Made by a program: the position numbers and the translations under genes
Part shown: positions 31,027-43,722 of the stretch, one piece after another
Layout of the letters: every line of letters begins with the position of its first letter
How positions within the stretch are numbered: the stretch's first letter is position 1
From: Branchiostoma belcheri
Taxonomy: Eukaryota; Chordata; Leptocardii; Amphioxiformes; Branchiostomatidae
Assembly: GCF_001625305.1 (NCBI RefSeq)
Contig: NW_017804231.1
Location: 1,739,703 to 1,803,702 of the forward strand
Direction: 5' to 3'
Length of the DNA stretch: 64,000 nucleotides
Notes under the pieces: model-generated
What the model was told of the DNA's origin: nothing
Seen by the model: the letters and a program-made list of their open reading frames with translations, nothing else
Database searches by the model: none

Positions 31027-33280
31027 AACGTTATAATGTACTTTTTTTTGTATATCAGTACTGATTTAGCCTGGTTTCTTGTACGCCGCCTTCGCCTACG
31101 CGTGGCAGCCCGATCAGTCTGCTGCGGGAGGCTACATTTGTAATGAGCTATGAGATAAACCACAAAACCGACGACTCTGCTGAACAAGCCGCGTTTCTAA
31201 ACAACTCCGACAGCAGGCGATCCGGACAAATCCGGCCCTAATCCCTCATCACCGGCCGGGTATATGGCCGAGTCTTATCATCCTCCGGCAGAGAAATTTT
31301 CATAGAAAGCGGGGATCAGCGTGTGGACAAAGGGGCTCGGACTTTCCAACCATGCGTCCAGTTTACTGACCACGTACGTTTCACAGTACCAGACTGAAGC
31401 CCCTGTCACACAGAGCCGAATATGGCCTCCCGAACACTAGCCGAACTCCCCCCAACCATGGTTAGGAGTAGGTCGCGAGCAAGGTTGGCTAGTGTTCAGC
31501 CAGGCCGGTCGGCTACTGTTTGGCTTTGTTTAAAAATGTTTGAAACATTGGACGGTTCGGCTACGGTCGGCGGGTGGTTGGCTGATGTTCGGGAGTAGGT
31601 CGGGGCGTAGTTGGCAGTCAAATTTGACTCAAATTCGATTCGTATAGAAAGGTAGGCGTGGCCTTAATCTGGTCAGACTGCTCCCGAAGTTCAAGGTTGG
31701 CCGGTGGTCGGAGGAAGGTGTTGAATGTGTGACCTGCCTCCTTGTTGTGATATTAAATAAAGGTTCTAGGTTCGAATCCATAACAGGCCCCCAACGTTGT
31801 GCCAAGGGGAGAGTCCCTTTTAATTTGCACCTCAACTTTGGTAGCCTTGAAGCCAACTCTTTTTTTAGCAGGGAACAGACCAAGACAGGCTGGGCTACTA
31901 CTACTAAAAGGCAGGCTACGAAACTTTGGCTTCTGTACCAAAACGTTGCGCCCCACTCCGGACTGTTAATTTGCTATGACAAGGCTTGACCTTCTACTCC
32001 TACACTTACAGGCAATGCTAACGGTCCATCCATCAATGGTTTTCACTTGTCATGTCCTTAATAATAACTTACAAGCGTGTAGATATAATTATCGGAAAAA
32101 TACTATACGGTGGCACGAATATACCAAATTGTTGATTTTCCAATCTGTTACTCGGACACGAATTCAAAGTTGTTGTTTTTATTATCATTTAACTACATAC
32201 AAAGTACAAGACAGAGTGCTAACACATTGCTAATTTTAGTCCCACCACTGACAAAAAAGAATACAATCAATAACATGATAACGAAACAGAAAATGGGTGC
32301 TCCAAAATACAAAGATCTTATTGGTGACCTAATTGCTTGAAAAATTCACCATACTTCACCTCAGTTCAGTTCAGTTCAGAACTAATGCTATGCTTTGTAA
32401 TGTGTTATTACTTCTATTTCATTAAAGATATCATGATGCTATGGTCCGATATATTGCTATTTTGACTTCAACTTCTTTGTCATTCAAGTATGTTTAATTC
32501 CGAGCTGGACAGCACTATTTGTTAATGTCAGGACCCCAATTCAGCCAAAGGGCTGCTAGAAGTGTCATGGCATACTAATGTGACGTGAGTGAATAAATAA
32601 ACCATTACTACTACTACTGCCTTACCTTATTGAATAAGAAATAGGAATGCAAAGTTCTTTAACTACTCATGCTGTTAACGGCATCGAATGCAATTTCAGT
32701 GCGGCAAAAGTCCAATTTCTGGTCCTTCTTTTAAGTTGTAGTAAGTTGAATCAATCCTATACCCTAGCATATTGAGGCAAAAATGCGATGTTGCTGACGG
32801 AAAACAATTGCTTTTTTATATTTAAGACTTGTTCTAGCTATTTATGGGAGGTACCCAAAAAGTAAAGGGACTCCGCACCTGTTATGGGGCTATTCGAAAT
32901 GCTTCAAGTATGAAATGATGACGAAAATGTGAAATGGAAGTTAATGTCAATATCAGAGACTTTTGCTGGCTCATCCAGAATATTTAGGGTTTTGCCACCC
33001 AGAAATGCATTGAATGCAACATGACCAACGCCTTTATACTAGACCATCAGTCTAACTTGGCTTGGTCGCGACAGTTCGGTTTCTCTGTCAGAAAAGTCAA
33101 CACTTCGTCACTTGATGGTAACTGGCAGCCAATTTTTCCTCAGCACCAGGGTATAAAATGTATAAGTCTGGTGACAGAGCGTGTGCGAGTGTGTGTGTGT
33201 GGTAATTTATCAGACGACATCTGAACCGTCCTGTACAATTAATCCCGTGTAAGCACCGCCACTGCCCTCGGTTCAAATCT
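31027..33280. other. Intergenic DNA with SINE-like and MITE fragments
   Basis: A tRNA B-box-like word GGTTCGAATCC is at about 31769-31779, followed by 'ccaacgttgtgccaagggga', a phrase I associate with marine invertebrate SINEs. A possible SINE-like tail with AATAAATAAA and ACT repeats ends near 32620. A family F MITE relic spans about 32684-33020. No gene seen. Confidence 0.4.
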
Positions 33281-34262
33281 TGTTTATTTGTTTATTTGAA
33301 TGATCTCCATTAGTGAGTATACACTTATACCCACTATTCTTCCTGGAGTCTTAAAACACGTTACAGACTTATAACACAGACGTACACTTCTTACTGCTAT
33401 ACATAAAATACAACAACCTGTAACTAATTACTTATTTAACCTATCCTATTCTATATACACCAAGTAATGAGCTCGAGGTAAAAAGCTTGTTTGAGAGGTC
33501 AGAGGTCAATCATACAAGTTATATATTTACATTTACATTAATACATACAAGTTATATATTTACATTTTAAAAGTTACTATGCTACCACCAATGCTGCAGG
33601 GGTCTGTTTGTGTATGTTTGTGTTCTTAACCTGTCCTTGACGTGTTTTTTGAAAGCTGATGGTGCGGATGATTTGATGTGTTGGGGGAAAGTGTTGTAGG
33701 ATTTTGTGCACCTGTACAGAAATGTCCTAGTAGCAGAGGAAGTTCTGGGTTTTGGTAGTCTAAAGCCCCCCGCCTGTGAAAGTCGTGTGTTGTGTTGATG
33801 TGTGTTGTTGATTCTGCGTAGTTTATTGTAGATAGTAACAGGTTTGCCAGTGGTCAGGAGTTTGTGGAACGTGGAGAGTGTGTTTGTGTAAAGTCTTTCG
33901 TTAACTCTTGGCCAGTTTAATCTACTGTGCAGTTCGTCGATCCTGCAGTTATACTCTGCATTTAACACAAGCCTAGCTGCCTTATTTTGTAAAATCTGCA
34001 ACCCGCTCAGGTTAGACTGAGAACTGGACGACAGAAGACAGGAGCAGTAGTCCAGATGACTCAGGACAAGTGTTTGAGTTGCTGTCTTTAGCGTGTCACC
34101 CGTGAGAAAGTCACGTGATCTAGCAATTACTGCTAGAGCACTTGCCATTTTGGATTTAACCTTGTCAAGGTGTTGGGCTAAGGTTAACTGCTGGTCTAAA
34201 AATAATCCTAGCAGTTTCGCCTGCTCTACCTGTTCAATCGGCTTATTGTGCATTGAAATCAG
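33281..34262 (-). mobile_element. 5'-truncated CR1/L2-like non-LTR retrotransposon
   Basis: Spans the 3' part of the reverse-transcriptase ORF plus a 3' UTR that ends on the minus strand in ATTCAAATAAACAAATAAAC. The 5' part is missing. No target duplication is evident. Confidence 0.75.
33582..34262 (-). CDS. Reverse transcriptase C-terminal fragment (CR1/L2-like)
   Basis: About 225 residues with the usual C-terminal landmarks of Jockey/CR1/L2-type ORF2. These are KLLGLFLDQQLTLAQHLDKV, then LSHLDYCSCLL, LQILQNKAARLVL, and an LHSRLNWPRVNERL segment leading to a C-terminus rich in basic residues. The catalytic palm motif (YxDD) and the endonuclease lie upstream and are absent, so it cannot be functional. 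It is an untransposable dead copy in the intergenic desert. Confidence 0.85.
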   Translation of the reverse strand: MISMHNKPIEQVEQAKLLGLFLDQQLTLAQHLDKVKSKMASALAVIARSRDFLTGDTLKTATQTLVLSHLDYCSCLLSSSSQSNLSGLQILQNKAARLVLNAEYNCRIDELHSRLNWPRVNERLYTNTLSTFHKLLTTGKPVTIYNKLRRINNTHQHNTRLSQAGGFRLPKPRTSSATRTFLYRCTKSYNTFPQHIKSSAPSAFKKHVKDRLRTQTYTNRPLQHWW

Positions 34263-34680
34263 CGCCTCCATCACGAAACGAAGCCGCGAATAGAAAATAG
34301 AATCGAAGCTGCACAAGTTGTAGGGCGCTCAATCTTCCCCAAACATCTCGCACCCAAGCTCGGAGAAAGATTACGAAAGGGCGTCGCGAGCCTGGCGTGT
34401 CAAATCCGAGCAGATAACTTCTTGGCCTTCTCATCATGGCCGGGGGTGTTTGTGGATCGAAAGCGTTATCCCTTTCAATTTTAGCGGGGTGTTATCGGAG
34501 CGGGCATCGCGGCCGGCTGTAGCCAGGGTGTCTCGGGCTCCCCGCCCGAGGAAAGGGGCGAGACGGGCCGCCTGACCTGGGATAAGCGGGGAGGCATGAC
34601 CCCGTGCGTCCGACCGGCCTTGGGCGAGATGGAGAGACCACTTCGATCGCTAGCCGAGCTTCCGCACAAAGTTTCCACGT
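34263..34680. promoter_or_regulatory. GC-rich block, possible CpG island or conserved element
   Basis: About 400 bp of GC-rich, CpG-containing sequence in an otherwise AT-rich setting, with no convincing coding frame. It may be a promoter or enhancer of a neighbouring gene; this is inference from composition only. Confidence 0.35.
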
Positions 34681-36083
34681 TACAAGCCTCTACCGGGCTT
34701 CAGAAGAGTAGAAATTGGCCCAATAGACAGATAACATTCCAGGGGAGTTCGTCCGCAGTTTGCTTCTTCATAACTGGACTTCTTTACATTGAACAAATCC
34801 TCTGGTTAGAGGTTGAAAACTTACAAGGACCTCTCAACATCAAAAACGTATTCAAAGCTACGCAAGGAAAAGGGTCGACTAGCCCCGTTTGAATCCAAAC
34901 AAACAAGATGAAAATGTGTCTACAAAATGTTCATGACTTTCAAATGAGATAATTAAGCTTATACAGTTATAGATTTCATAATGAAGGCAGCTTTTTTTTT
35001 CCAAACTCGCATCAGTTTATAGTTCTCAGAGGATATCATCCATACAAATCAACTTGACATTACGAAGTAAAACTTAACGGCTCCAAACACCAAAGTAGTC
35101 CGAAATGATCGGACAGCACGTGACTATCCACACGAATCCGCCATCAAGATACGCTAATCGTTCTTCCAACACTACTTATATGTAGAGACACGACTCCGGT
35201 TTGCCGTACCCGTGCGCTGTATACTTGACCCCACTTACCAAAGGTCACGCTGACTAAAGTGGCCGGAACTTCCGTGGAGTGTCCTTGGACGTGCTGATTT
35301 GATTGACAGCTGTCAGTACCCAACATCAATTTCCAGTTGGTCATTTGACACTAGGTTACTGAAGAACTTAGATCCACGGTGTTACATGTAGATCAAAGAG
35401 ATGTTCTGCTGAAGTGCAAAGTAAGATAACTGACGTTAGTAACTTAGAAACATAGAAATTAGTAACGCTACATTTAGTAACGACACATTACTAACAACAG
35501 CGGAGCTTCCTCTAAAATCCCCCAGCCTGAAAAGACTGAATACTGCCCTTTATGAAACTTAAAGAAAATACGTGTCTTTTTTACTTGAGGAACTAGATGG
35601 CGTTTCCACACTCCTCGCCACGTCGTCAACGTACCTTCTTACGTATCATGTCAAAGGTCAAGGTTAGCGCGAGCCGTGCTTCTGAGTTCAGTAGGCGACA
35701 TGTTGACAAATATATACCAGTCTAAACTGGTCAAATCTGAAGAGGACTTCTATACACAAAGCACAAATAACTTAAACCATCTTATGTGGATGGTTTAAGT
35801 CTAGTTTACTGTTTTTCGTGAGAAAACATGGGGCACGAACAACCTATGACGCATATATTCTTACATAGCGCGGTATGGCGTATCTAACGCCGGAGAATGC
35901 GGTCAAATACTGTCATTGAGCGTAGGATGGAAGCTTTCATTCCTGCGCCGGCGCTTGATGGGCTATTATGACAGGAAAATGAAATAATTTGGAGGATAAG
36001 TCGGAGAAATATTTAGAGAGACACTACATGAAGATGATGTAATGAACGGGCTTGAAAATAGATCGCTACTAGTACGGTACATG
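34681..36083. other. Intergenic DNA
   Basis: A family B MITE end (CCTCTACCGGGCTTC) is near 34686, and an inverted family O copy is at about 34978-35060. A short perfect hairpin, AAACCATC with GATGGTTT, is near 35775-35798. No gene seen. Confidence 0.45.
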
Positions 36084-36375
36084 GTCCTGTCCTTGGTGCT
36101 GACCTACGGTTTTGTACCGCACTACATACTTATGTTGGTCCTGTCCTTGGTACTAATCTGTAGTTTTGTACCACACTACGCTCTTGTGGTACAGCCCCGT
36201 ACTTGGTACTGACTTGGTCCGTGGTACTTACCACACTATTGTGGTAAGTACCACTACTCACGGTTGTCCTGTCCTTGGTACTGATCTGTAGTTTCGTACC
36301 ACGGCACGCTTGTGGTACAGTGGTGTCTGTTGGAATTGACCTGGCCCGCGGTACCTACCACACTACACACTTGTG
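36084..36375. repeat. Irregular minisatellite (GGTCCTGTCCTTGGTACTGA)
   Basis: Four to five imperfect units of about 60 bp built from 'tcctgtccttggtactgat', 'tgtagttttgtaccacacta' and 'cttgtggtac'. Related phrases occur in the RidA spacer near 13034-13105. Confidence 0.75.
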
Positions 36376-36539
36376 GTACTTTAAACAAACTGTACCACCC
36401 TGTAAAGGTGAAGAATTGTTTGTGCACATGTAAGAAAAGGTCGCCAAAGGTTAACCCTTCTGATATTCAAATGCCAGGATTTCGGAATGCTTTGAAATGG
36501 CATTCAAAAGTTGGCCGCAGTTTTTGAATGTTCAGTCTT

Positions 36540-37333
36540 TGACTTTATTGGGATCCACAATTTAGCTGTGGTCCTTAACATGTAATACATTAATACAAAA
36601 TAACATAATTCTGTCGCACAATAACAAGGGGTAACCATAGACAGAGCACCGTACTTAAATTACATGGTATACAAACAACAAAATACAGAGGAAAGGAAGT
36701 CTTTCCATAGTTGTGTTGAACCACAATAATAACACCTCTTGACACTAAAAGTACACTGAGATTTTCTGTGTCTATATAGGACTGATCAATATTTGCTACC
36801 ACACAGTTTTATTATTTTTTCTCACAACTTATAAACTCATTCATTCATTCCAATATCACCCATTCATTCCAACAGGCCACCGTTTGGACTGGTTGTCTCA
36901 GAAAACAGTACACACATGGAAGGTCACAATCTTCCCAATCAACTTCTACTTGGTGAGTCACCCCCCAAAAGCCTTTCAGTCTTTTACGTCCCAGAAGCAT
37001 GTGTTCCTAGATAGTCCTCAGTCACTCTGATATTAGGTGATATTGGGAGGGTCATGTTATTTGGCCGGGGCCACAACATCGGCCAATTGGTCACAGCCCG
37101 GCAGGTCCCTGGTGGTGACCGGAGGGTGACAAATGGCTTGTAGCGGATGATGGATTTAATTGTGGGGTGAAAATAATGGTGATCAATTCTACCGCCACGA
37201 CAGGTACAGGAAAGTGCTGGGGTGGCAAAGTACATGTAGCACCGGGATGTGCCGTTGTCGGATTGGAAAAAAATACTTTGTTGGTTTGCTGTAAAGGAAT
37301 GCAGATAAACTGATGTACAGTAGTTGAAGCCTT
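36540..37333. other. Intergenic DNA with a possible retroelement end
   Basis: On the minus strand the segment near 36540-36600 ends in a CCCAATAAAG-type tail after 'accacagctaaattgtgg', which may be a retroelement 3' end. The rest shows no gene. Confidence 0.3.
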
Positions 37334-37541
37334 AGGCCTCTCCAATTTAATCAATTGATTCTGGTAGCTGCCTGCTTCATTTTTTTCTGATTTGAAAAAA
37401 AAATTGGTATGTTGACATCATGGCTCCTATTGTAATATTTAGGGTTATCGTAGAATGCCTAGGTCTGTTGTTATCTATTTTTTTGCTTCATATTTTGTCA
37501 GGAACAAATCCAAGAACCAACAAATCAAATTAGTGCAGCCT
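37334..37541. mobile_element. Family A MITE
   Basis: Left end AGGCCTCTCCAATTTAATC and right end AATTAGTGCAGCCTT are decayed inverted copies. The interior phrase 'atcatggctcctattgta' is shared with other members. Confidence 0.7.
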
Positions 37542-40029
37542 TAGTAACATGTAAAAGTGCTGGCCTAACAAATTAGGGAACACAAGAATCAAGTTATTTT
37601 ATGACATTTAAAATACCTCCGAAATGGTAGGAGTTCTAGCAAAACATACATTTGTGCTTTCTACTCATAGGCAAAGTATCTTCAAAATATTCATGTCCTA
37701 CTAAAGTCTTTGATGTCTGTAAAATTAACGACCGTTTCACTCTATTACATTTTCCGTGTGTCCGTCAAGCTTTTGTAACCTATTGAACTGCCAGCCCACA
37801 TGTGAAAAATGCTCTCATTTGTGAAATTGTGCGATTGATTTTCCTTTCTATGCATGAACTTTACTTAAACATGAATAAGCAGGAAGCAATTTGTGTGGCC
37901 CTTCCTGTAGTCAGCCTGACAAATTGTCCACTCGTCCTGTTGAGCATGAGAAGGTGAGAAAACCTCGGACAGAGGCTGAATCACAGAGAGAGATAAATCC
38001 ACACAATAATCCAACCATTTGTCAGTTGGACTGCAACTGGCTGCAGCGTACAGTGGATGCCATGTTGCACTTCTTTTGCAGAAGTAAAATTGACAACAGT
38101 GGCTTCTTTCAGTCCAAGATGGCACACACTTATCTCAATGATGAAAGACGGAGAAGATTTGGAGAAAAGTTGCATGTCTCGGTCTCAACACTCTACATTC
38201 ACACGTTGTGTGGTGGTAGATGTTGCAGGGGTTAGTTACTGATAGATCGTCAGTCTGTATAGTTGACATTTAAGAAAAAAAGTGTAATGTTTACATCTGT
38301 GAAGGAGGTATTGTTTCTGGTGGATGCATGTGTGTATGGCTGCATGCATGTGTGTGTGTGTGTACATGTGTGTGCATTGGTGTGTACATGCATGCATGCG
38401 AACATGCATGCATGTCTGTGTACACATGTGTATTTAAACAAGAGTTTTAATTGATAATATCATTACAAGTGACAAGCTTGGTAGGTATCAAAAGTAAAAA
38501 GCATCCTTCATAATATACAACCTTTTGTGTAACATATTTTAAGCCTGAATTCAAGAATTTGAGGCATGAACCCATGCATTGTGCTAAATAAAACCTTAAG
38601 GACATAATATAACATCCTTGCTTCTACCAGCTGTGTTTAGAAGGACACAAAGATTTGCGATGCCAGCAGCATTTTATATCTTTTCTGTACAAAAAGAGCT
38701 AAAATTGCCACTTATCACTAGCAAACATATGTTGCAGGGATGTCTGTTTCATCGTTGTCTGTTTCGTCTCATTGCAACTGTACAATATGGCAGCTCCTGT
38801 TCCACGCTCTCAGATCCGGGGAGGTTTGAGGGGTGCGGTAGCGAGCGGTCATCGCGAACACGCGGGGAAATGATCCGCATCGCTGTCCTTCTGGCCCCGG
38901 GAAATATTCGCCATAAATCAAGACTCTGCCACCCCGAACATTACTGCTCCGAGCTACGTCATTCATCAAGCCGACACAAAAGCTATTCTGTCCTATGTTC
39001 TACCCCTCGGCTATCTCTGCGAGATTGCGTTATTTTCTGGGCGGTTGTAGTCGGCGATCTAGTCCTGATTCTTCCACTTCTTCCATCCTTCCATGACGAT
39101 CGACTTCCCCCAAAAATTTTGGAGAAAATCAAGAAGCCTTTTCACATAAGTTGTGAACTGTCCTGCTCCACCAATTATATACATACAATAAATCATTCAA
39201 ATTCATAGAAATTGCTGCTATGCTGGCAAGAACGTGAAATGTTACATTTAACAAGAAAAAAGCCTTGTTCAAAGTTTCTAAGCTGTCAAAAATTCTTCTG
39301 CAGAAACTTTGAAAGTCTAATGTTACATACTGATTAATTTTCATTCTTAAAAATGTGGCATAAGGATTCTCATGTCAAAATACTGTTTTCTAAATCCTAT
39401 CCAAAATATTCCAATAGTTTTCAAGTTGTTTCTACCCACCATATTAGTCTTGCATTATTTAATAATGGTAAAAGACACTACAATGTATACCAGTCATAAA
39501 AATATCTATCTTGTCAAAAACATACTTTATTGCACACTTTCCTTTATAGCAATTCACCATTGCTCATAATCACATAATACATCCAGGAATATTTTCCTCT
39601 ACCATCCTGATAACAATACTCGGATCTTTACAGGGCTAGCCATATAAAATTTACGAGGCATCGTCTGTGAAAAGCAGCAAATGCGAACCCAAAACACACT
39701 GACAACATTTGCATTCAATCCTCGTATCCCGTTTCAACACTGTAAATCCCATAGACTGCAAAAACAGGTGATTTGTTTATTCTTGAAATAATACCATTTC
39801 AGCAAGAAAATGTTTATGGGAAAAACACAGTTTTAATCTACAGATTTAGAGAGAAAAACCATCTTCTCAATTCCCCTGGCTATGCTGGTTTCACAATTTC
39901 TGTCGAGGCTTAACAGAGGCATATCTGCTTTACTTTATTCCTAAAAGGCACCAATTTTGTGTCCAAAAAAAAGGAAATTCAGCACAAAAATGTTTCCAAA
40001 AAAAGACATCAGTTTCAATCTACAATTTT
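37542..40029. other. Intergenic DNA with a GC-richer block and simple repeats
   Basis: A TG/CATG simple repeat occupies about 38325-38430. A GC-richer block at about 38780-39120 underlies a 196-codon open frame that has no protein-like features, so I treat it as a possible regulatory element. No gene seen. Confidence 0.4.
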
Positions 40030-40350
40030 AGATGGTAACCTCCTCCCTCCCTATGCAGGTATCAGATGTTCTGCCAAGGCTTAAGTGTTGGTACATGACA
40101 GGTGTCAGGAAACAGCTAGCGGTGCCCCAGAGAGAGATGTCCACTCCTGAAGCATCCATATATTATCTCACCCTCTGGCCGAGAGGGGGCCATTGGTCAT
40201 CCTGTCAGGTCATCTGCCTCCGACCTGGTATGCAAATGAGAAAACAGTGGTCAGTCCCTATCTCCCCGAACATATTTTGTACGGTGCGTGGTTCGCACCG
40301 CGAGCATTCAACATGGCGCCGACCAAACGCAACATCTATGGTTGTGACAT
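40030..40350. promoter_or_regulatory. Possible regulatory block with an octamer site
   Basis: A site-dense, GC-richer stretch contains a perfect POU octamer ATGCAAAT (40230-40237) and a GCCGAGAGGGGGCC word resembling a CTCF core (about 40180). No coding frame is convincing. Inference only. Confidence 0.35.
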
Positions 40351-40635
40351 GATTGTACTACAGCCGTGATACTGTCTGAACTCACTTCAACTAAGAACTG
40401 TGACATTATTAAACATTTCAAATCTTCTCCAATCCTTCCCCATGCTAGAAAAACTGTAAAAAAACACATACTGGGAAAAAACCTGGCTATTTATGATGAA
40501 ATGCTTCACAACTGGGGTTCTTTCAAACCATGATGTTATTTTATAGCTTTGCTGGTAGTATTATATTGTTCAATGTTTGCTTTAAGCTAAAATTCTATCA
40601 TAAAATTTCCACTGAACCACACGGGGCTAATCATA

Positions 40636-41005
40636 GTTAAAGGCATTCATTGCAATTTCACAGTCACAAAACATATTCTGGAAGACTAAATTGGTCTGAT
40701 ATTGACATGTACTGCCATTTCTAAGTGTATTTTCGTTACCATATGGGTACTTTAAGCATGTGAAATAGCGAAAACAAGCTGAGGTGTCTTGTTTTTGGGG
40801 TACCACCCAGAAATAGTTAGAAACAGCCTACGATACAAAACAAGCAAACATTTTCTATCAGCGACATCACATTTTTGCCTCATAAATATCAGTATGCTAA
40901 AGGTTGGATTGATTCAACTGATACGTAACATTAAAAGAAAGATCAGACAATTATTGACTTTGAAAATCCAGTTTCCAAACCCTGAAGTTGCATTGGATGC
41001 CTTAC
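40636..41005. mobile_element. Family F MITE
   Basis: Left end AAAGGCATTCATTGCAATTTC and right end GAAGTTGCATTGGATGCCTT are inverted and match the MITE in the MsrA 3' UTR. Confidence 0.75.
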
Positions 41006-41544
41006 ATGGATACAAAACTTGTTTATATATAACTTTTACACATCTCTTTATTCTAAAGACGTAAACCTAGAGACATAATGAGTGAAACCTGAATATCAAA
41101 CGCAGGAGGGGGGATGAAGCCAACAACAGACAAGCACGCATCTCACTTTGATATACAGATGTCAAAGGCCTTCACAGACTTTCTTCTCCATAGATAGAGC
41201 AACAAAAGACTTATTGCTTTTTCATCCATTGATCCAGTGTTATGCAACATCAAAGTAGGGAATACTGAGATGAAATAAAATCCTGTGAACCTCAATATAA
41301 CTGTTTTCATCTTGGTGATCAAACACACTTACAAGCTTATGTAAGCTGGTCCGTAAAGAATTAAATCAGGGAGTGCGTGTATGTTAGAAAGGGCAAAAAA
41401 ACATGGTCAGAAAACAGATTTTGTTGTGTTGTTGTTGTTTTATTACTTATTTAGCAAACACTGTCTTCGGCTATATCAATTGGATTCATGAATTCTCAGA
41501 TTTTGGAAAAAAACTTGATGAAATCACTTTGGAAGCGATTCTGG
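41006..41544. other. Intergenic DNA
   Basis: AT-rich sequence. No gene, RNA or clear repeat seen. Confidence 0.4.
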
Positions 41545-41832
41545 GTACCCAGGTATATGCAGGTTAGTGCAGGTAAATTTGGAGCTGTGTACTGCCAGTT
41601 ATTCTGATATCTACCTGCACCTACTCTGTACTGGGCAATGTACTGGGTTTATACATAAATGTAGGTGTATGTGAATTCTTATTAGCTGCAATGACTGTTA
41701 CCACCTATGAAGTTTAAACTTATGGAAAGAATAACAGTTCTGAAGTATGATTCAAATTATGAATGGTGCAGGTAATTTTCAAAGTTACCTGCACCAATGT
41801 TGCAGGTAAGCAGAAGAATGTATTTGGAGCCA
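41545..41832. repeat. Dispersed repeat N, copy 1 (GCAGGTAA-rich)
   Basis: Begins near 'ggtatatgcaggttagtgca' and ends 'aagttacctgcacc'. It aligns with 46613-46890, and its last part also matches sequence at 57.06 and 57.24 kb. Confidence 0.7.
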
Positions 41833-42117
41833 CCATGAAAGTAAGATGAAGACATGAGGGGCAGTGTAATTACTTCAGTCACAGAGCAGAGCAGAAACCC
41901 AAACCATCTGCACACATGTCAGTCACACTGGGCCAGTAGGTCACAGCTTTCAACACAAGTCAGGTGCTCCAGATACCAACATCCCGGAAATCAAACAAAC
42001 GAGTTTAACTACTGTTTCTATGGCCCCGTTACACGAAACTGAAAGAAAGTTCCAGGCTTTTTAAAAATGTTTATGGGCTATCTTCACCAAGAAAACCTAA
42101 AACAGTAAAAGAAAAAC

Positions 42118-42362
42118 GACCCCAAAAATTCACATTTCAATACATTAAACTGCAAATCATGATTTTTTCCAGGTACTTTTATATTCACAGTTTCACAGTC
42201 ACTTCTGTACTGCAAACTTATCATTACTGTGAACAAATAATTTGCGGAGTTTCTTTTTGCTGCACCTGCTGCCACTGTTAACATATACTAGTAGTTCTGC
42301 GAATATGTCCATTTTTCTCAGGCTGCAAACTTTTGCCGCAAACACAAAGTGAGTTACTGTAT
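42118..42362. mobile_element. Family G MITE, decayed
   Basis: Shares 'gctgcacctgctgccact' and 'tttttctcaggctg' with the better-preserved copy at 44545-44759, and ends in a GAGTTACTGTA-like terminus. Confidence 0.6.
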
Positions 42363-42779
42363 TACAAACACATCATTAAAACGTGAGACTATTCATTAGT
42401 CTCTTAACTTCCAAACAAGAAGTCACGCCCCTCATTATGTACATAAAAACTCTACATAGACCTATATAGACATATTTACCTCCTTACATTCTATGTCTTA
42501 CCTTGCAATTAGCCTTCAGGCTTGAGTTTGGCGAATAAAGTGTAATACACTTATCATTTATTTCTGTACCTGCCAAACCACAGCCAGTGCTGTATAATAT
42601 ACAAACATGAGGAAGGGGGGGGGGGGCGGTGCAGTAAAGCTAATATTGCAGGGCCTAGCTGCTATGTGATAAGCCATTAAAACTAGAGGTCATACAAAGG
42701 TGACTTGAACCCTCTCCCAGGTTGGCCAATGGTTGGGCATGCAGACTGAGTGGATCTGCTATTTATTAATCTGCTCACA

Positions 42780-43150
42780 TCCCTTCTAGCCTGGAGGGAT
42801 CCAAGGGTTCAAGTAATTGTAGATGGGGGCACCTCGGAGTGCATTGATTTCTTACAGGGAAGACAGGCGGTCGGGTACTGAGCTTTGCACCCCGGTATAC
42901 ACAGTAAGTGACCTGGAAGGACACAGCAGTCTTTTCAAGCCTTTCACACGGGAGTCACCCTGGGCCAAACATTCTATTGGGGCGCGCTGACAGGTGAGGT
43001 GGCGGTGTGGTTGGGTGGATCGCAGGGGGCCGCGCACACGTGCCCGGCGTGTGGGAAATTTGAAGTTGGCGCCAAATGCCACACGTATGTCCCTGCCCGG
43101 TGGCAGCCTCGTGATCTCTGAGGGACGTCACATCTACTGTGTAGATTGAG
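42780..43150. promoter_or_regulatory. GC-rich block with a perfect E2F palindrome
   Basis: About 370 bp of GC-rich sequence with no gene, containing TTGGCGCCAAA at 43066-43076 (E2F consensus palindrome) and several E-box-like words. Its neighbours are AT-rich. It may be an enhancer or an unannotated promoter. Confidence 0.4.
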
Positions 43151-43500
43151 AGGGGTAATGGCACTTGGTACAACCCAACTTCCCCCAATGCAAACATAAT
43201 GGTACAGTCCTGTTAGAGAGGATATGGAACATGATGTTTTAAATTTTTCCTCCAGCTGAGAGCCAAGTCTCACACTTCGAAAGACAGTTTGGAAAGTCCT
43301 GACAGAAACTTTGAGAAAGGGACCAGAAATTAGGTGACATCCAACTTCTGTAGCAATGTTTGAGCAGGAGGCCGGGGTATGCGGGCCACTTGAGAAAGGT
43401 CAGAACTGCTAGCCTGGTACTCAAAGCAAGCAGTTTGTGAACATATCCTACTACTACCCAGACAATACTTTACACAGAACATGTGGCAGGAGTTGGAGAT

Positions 43501-43722
43501 AGCCTGGGTGCCAGACTGTTTCCAAAGCCTACCCAGGCCAGTCCTTGGCTCCATGCAGGGCCAACATGCCCCAAGGATTTTTTTTCACGACAGACCCCAT
43601 GAGTTTGATCCTGATCCTCATGAGCACACTGGCTAACTTGGGGTAGGGACATGATATGTTTCTTCCTCCAAAATATAGCCAAAGGAACCGGTATTGCATG
43701 GATCTCAGGTACCCAGGCTAGG
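43501..43722. mobile_element. MITE, family D-like, long form
   Basis: Starts TAGCCTGGGTGCCAGACTGT and ends near GGTACCCAGGCTA, the inverted terminus. The interior 'gcagggccaacatgcc' is shared with about 14140-14165. Confidence 0.7.

Noticed and set aside
31769-31779. tRNA gene suggested by GGTTCGAATCC
   Set aside because: No acceptor stem, D-arm or anticodon arm can be folded around it; at most it is the B-box relic of a SINE.
37891-38235. A 114-codon plus-strand open frame
   Set aside because: No recognisable domain, no splice context, and composition like the surrounding intergenic DNA.
38325-38430. CRISPR-like or functional tandem array in the TG/CATG repeats
   Set aside because: It is simple-sequence DNA without spacers.
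38618-39208. A 196-codon plus-strand open frame, the longest in the gene desert
   Set aside because: Composition is not protein-like, no family resemblance or splice context is seen, and it overlaps a GC-rich block better read as non-coding.
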